Assembly: GCA_947488435.1 (NCBI GenBank) | Contig: CANKZG010000001.1 | Coordinates: 2,472,308-2,536,307, forward strand | Origin: an uncultured Flavobacteriaceae bacterium | Lineage (GTDB): Bacteria; Bacteroidota; Bacteroidia; Flavobacteriales; Flavobacteriaceae | DNA: 64,000 bases | Direction: 5' to 3' | Part shown: positions 63,365 to 64,000 of the stretch, one piece after another | Layout of the letters: each line of letters starts with the position of its first letter | Numbering within the stretch: position 1 is the first letter of the stretch | Notes under the pieces: generated by a model | The model's input: the letters and a program-made list of their open reading frames with translations, nothing else | What the model was told of the DNA's origin: nothing | Database searches by the model: none | Position numbers and translations under genes: made by a program

Positions 63365-64000
63365 GTGAAATTGAAAAAAGTAAAACAATCCGTTATTATT
63401 TCTATAGCACTATTGGTAGCAATACTTCTAACGTTACCAAGGGTTTTATCTTTATTTAATGTTGTACAACAACTGACCGATTCTTTTACGACACCTTCTT
63501 TGCTCGATATCCTATTTAGGTTTCTTTTTTCGATATTTATTTTTTGGGTATTTCTTCAATATAACACCAATCTAAGATTTTTTTTTAGCGCCTATTCAAC
63601 TGTCAAAAGAAACCTAATTGCCATTGTTGTAAATAGTTCTTTTTTCACAATATCGATTCCGTTATTTCACTACCTCTATCCTTTTTTTTCGAGACAAGAT
63701 ATGTTAAGAGCAGAAGAAGGACTTATCCATTTTGTGAACCTTATTGTAATCCTAATTTTGATTTTTATATCATCGGTATTGCGATACCAAATTATTCATA
63801 AACAGGATTTAATTGAGAACCATAAATTGAAACAAGAAAAAATTCAAAGTGAACTTCTGGCACTTAAAAATCAGATTAATCCACATTTTTTATTCAATTC
63901 TTTAAATTCTCTTAGTAGTCTTGTACGAGACAATAAGAAGGCTACTACTTTTATTGGGAAGCTTTCCTTTATGTACCGTTATATTTTACAAAGTGGTGCT
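63365..64000 (+). CDS. LytS-type sensor histidine kinase, 3'-truncated by window edge
   Basis: The frame runs from a GTG start at 63365 (TGA lies just upstream) to the window end, 212 codons. Four hydrophobic segments are followed by the His_kinase domain start LALKNQINPHFLFNSLNSLS, in which the His of PHFLFN is the phospho-acceptor of LytS/YehU kinases. The ATP-binding part is outside the window. A LytR-type regulator gene probably follows. TTG at 63371 is an alternative start. Confidence 0.9.
   Translation, partial: MKLKKVKQSVIISIALLVAILLTLPRVLSLFNVVQQLTDSFTTPSLLDILFRFLFSIFIFWVFLQYNTNLRFFFSAYSTVKRNLIAIVVNSSFFTISIPLFHYLYPFFSRQDMLRAEEGLIHFVNLIVILILIFISSVLRYQIIHKQDLIENHKLKQEKIQSELLALKNQINPHFLFNSLNSLSSLVRDNKKATTFIGKLSFMYRYILQSGA

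Noticed and set aside
1-64000. CRISPR array
   Set aside because: No regularly spaced direct repeats or cas genes were seen.

Overview
The window is AT-rich DNA from a Bacteroidota chromosome, most likely a marine member of the Flavobacteriaceae. The evidence is a PorP/SprF-type type IX secretion protein with a PD40-repeat partner, a CTnDOT-like tyrosine integrase with BfmA-type mobilization genes, a RadC/SSB island module, and densely packed genes that mostly lack strong ribosome binding sites. No 16S rRNA or species marker is present, so the genus cannot be fixed.

Layout. 1-11.5 kb is ordinary chromosome: the 3' part of a ComEC-like metallo-beta-lactamase, a secreted beta-propeller, MsrB, an AraC regulator, a CPBP protease, tryptophanase, an ECF sigma factor with a membrane partner, an alpha/beta hydrolase and a GNAT acetyltransferase. 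11.7-35.3 kb is a complete extracellular contractile injection system (eCIS, related to Afp/PVC/AlgoCIS). Its order is Pvc16-like terminator, unknown protein, sheath, two tube proteins, a small DUF5908 gene, LysM tube-initiation protein, VgrG-like spike, gp25-like and J-like baseplate proteins and a fibre. An oppositely oriented sensor-less histidine kinase/response regulator pair follows. The cluster then resumes with a membrane-anchored GH18-like protein, a small membrane protein, a DUF4280 PAAR-like tip, a methyltransferase, an Afp12-like baseplate protein, the tape measure protein and the AAA+ ATPase. 35.5-37.8 kb is an accessory block: two small proteins sharing a G-x-x-[VF]-N-[IL]-G-D motif, an SH3-like membrane protein and, on the other strand, a leaderless staphylococcal-nuclease-like protein that keeps the catalytic residues and is my best candidate for an injected cargo.

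37.9-44.1 kb holds a Na+/proline-type symporter, a PD40 protein and a PorP/SprF protein with a C-terminal SPOR domain (probably an outer-membrane pair), and an orphan LuxR-type regulator with Glu at the phospho-acceptor site. A tRNA-Pro(GGG) at 44.2 kb is followed by a mobile island (integrase, decayed relaxase, BfmA-like protein, possible oriT hairpins, RadC, SSB) ending near 49 kb. 49.2-56.5 kb is a tripartite RND efflux operon with a K+-channel-like gene at its 3' end and an outer membrane factor fused to an ABC-type substrate-binding domain. The last 7 kb contain a YcxB-like protein, an HtrA-like protease, an unusual pyruvate kinase, several small envelope proteins, and the 5' part of a LytS-type histidine kinase cut by the window end.

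How the parts may work together: the eCIS genes encode one particle, assembled in the cytoplasm with the ATPase and probably released by lysis. The GH18-like membrane protein could help with envelope passage, the two-component pair could time expression, and the nuclease could be the payload. These three roles are inference from position and domain content. The island, the efflux operon and the metabolic genes appear unrelated to it.
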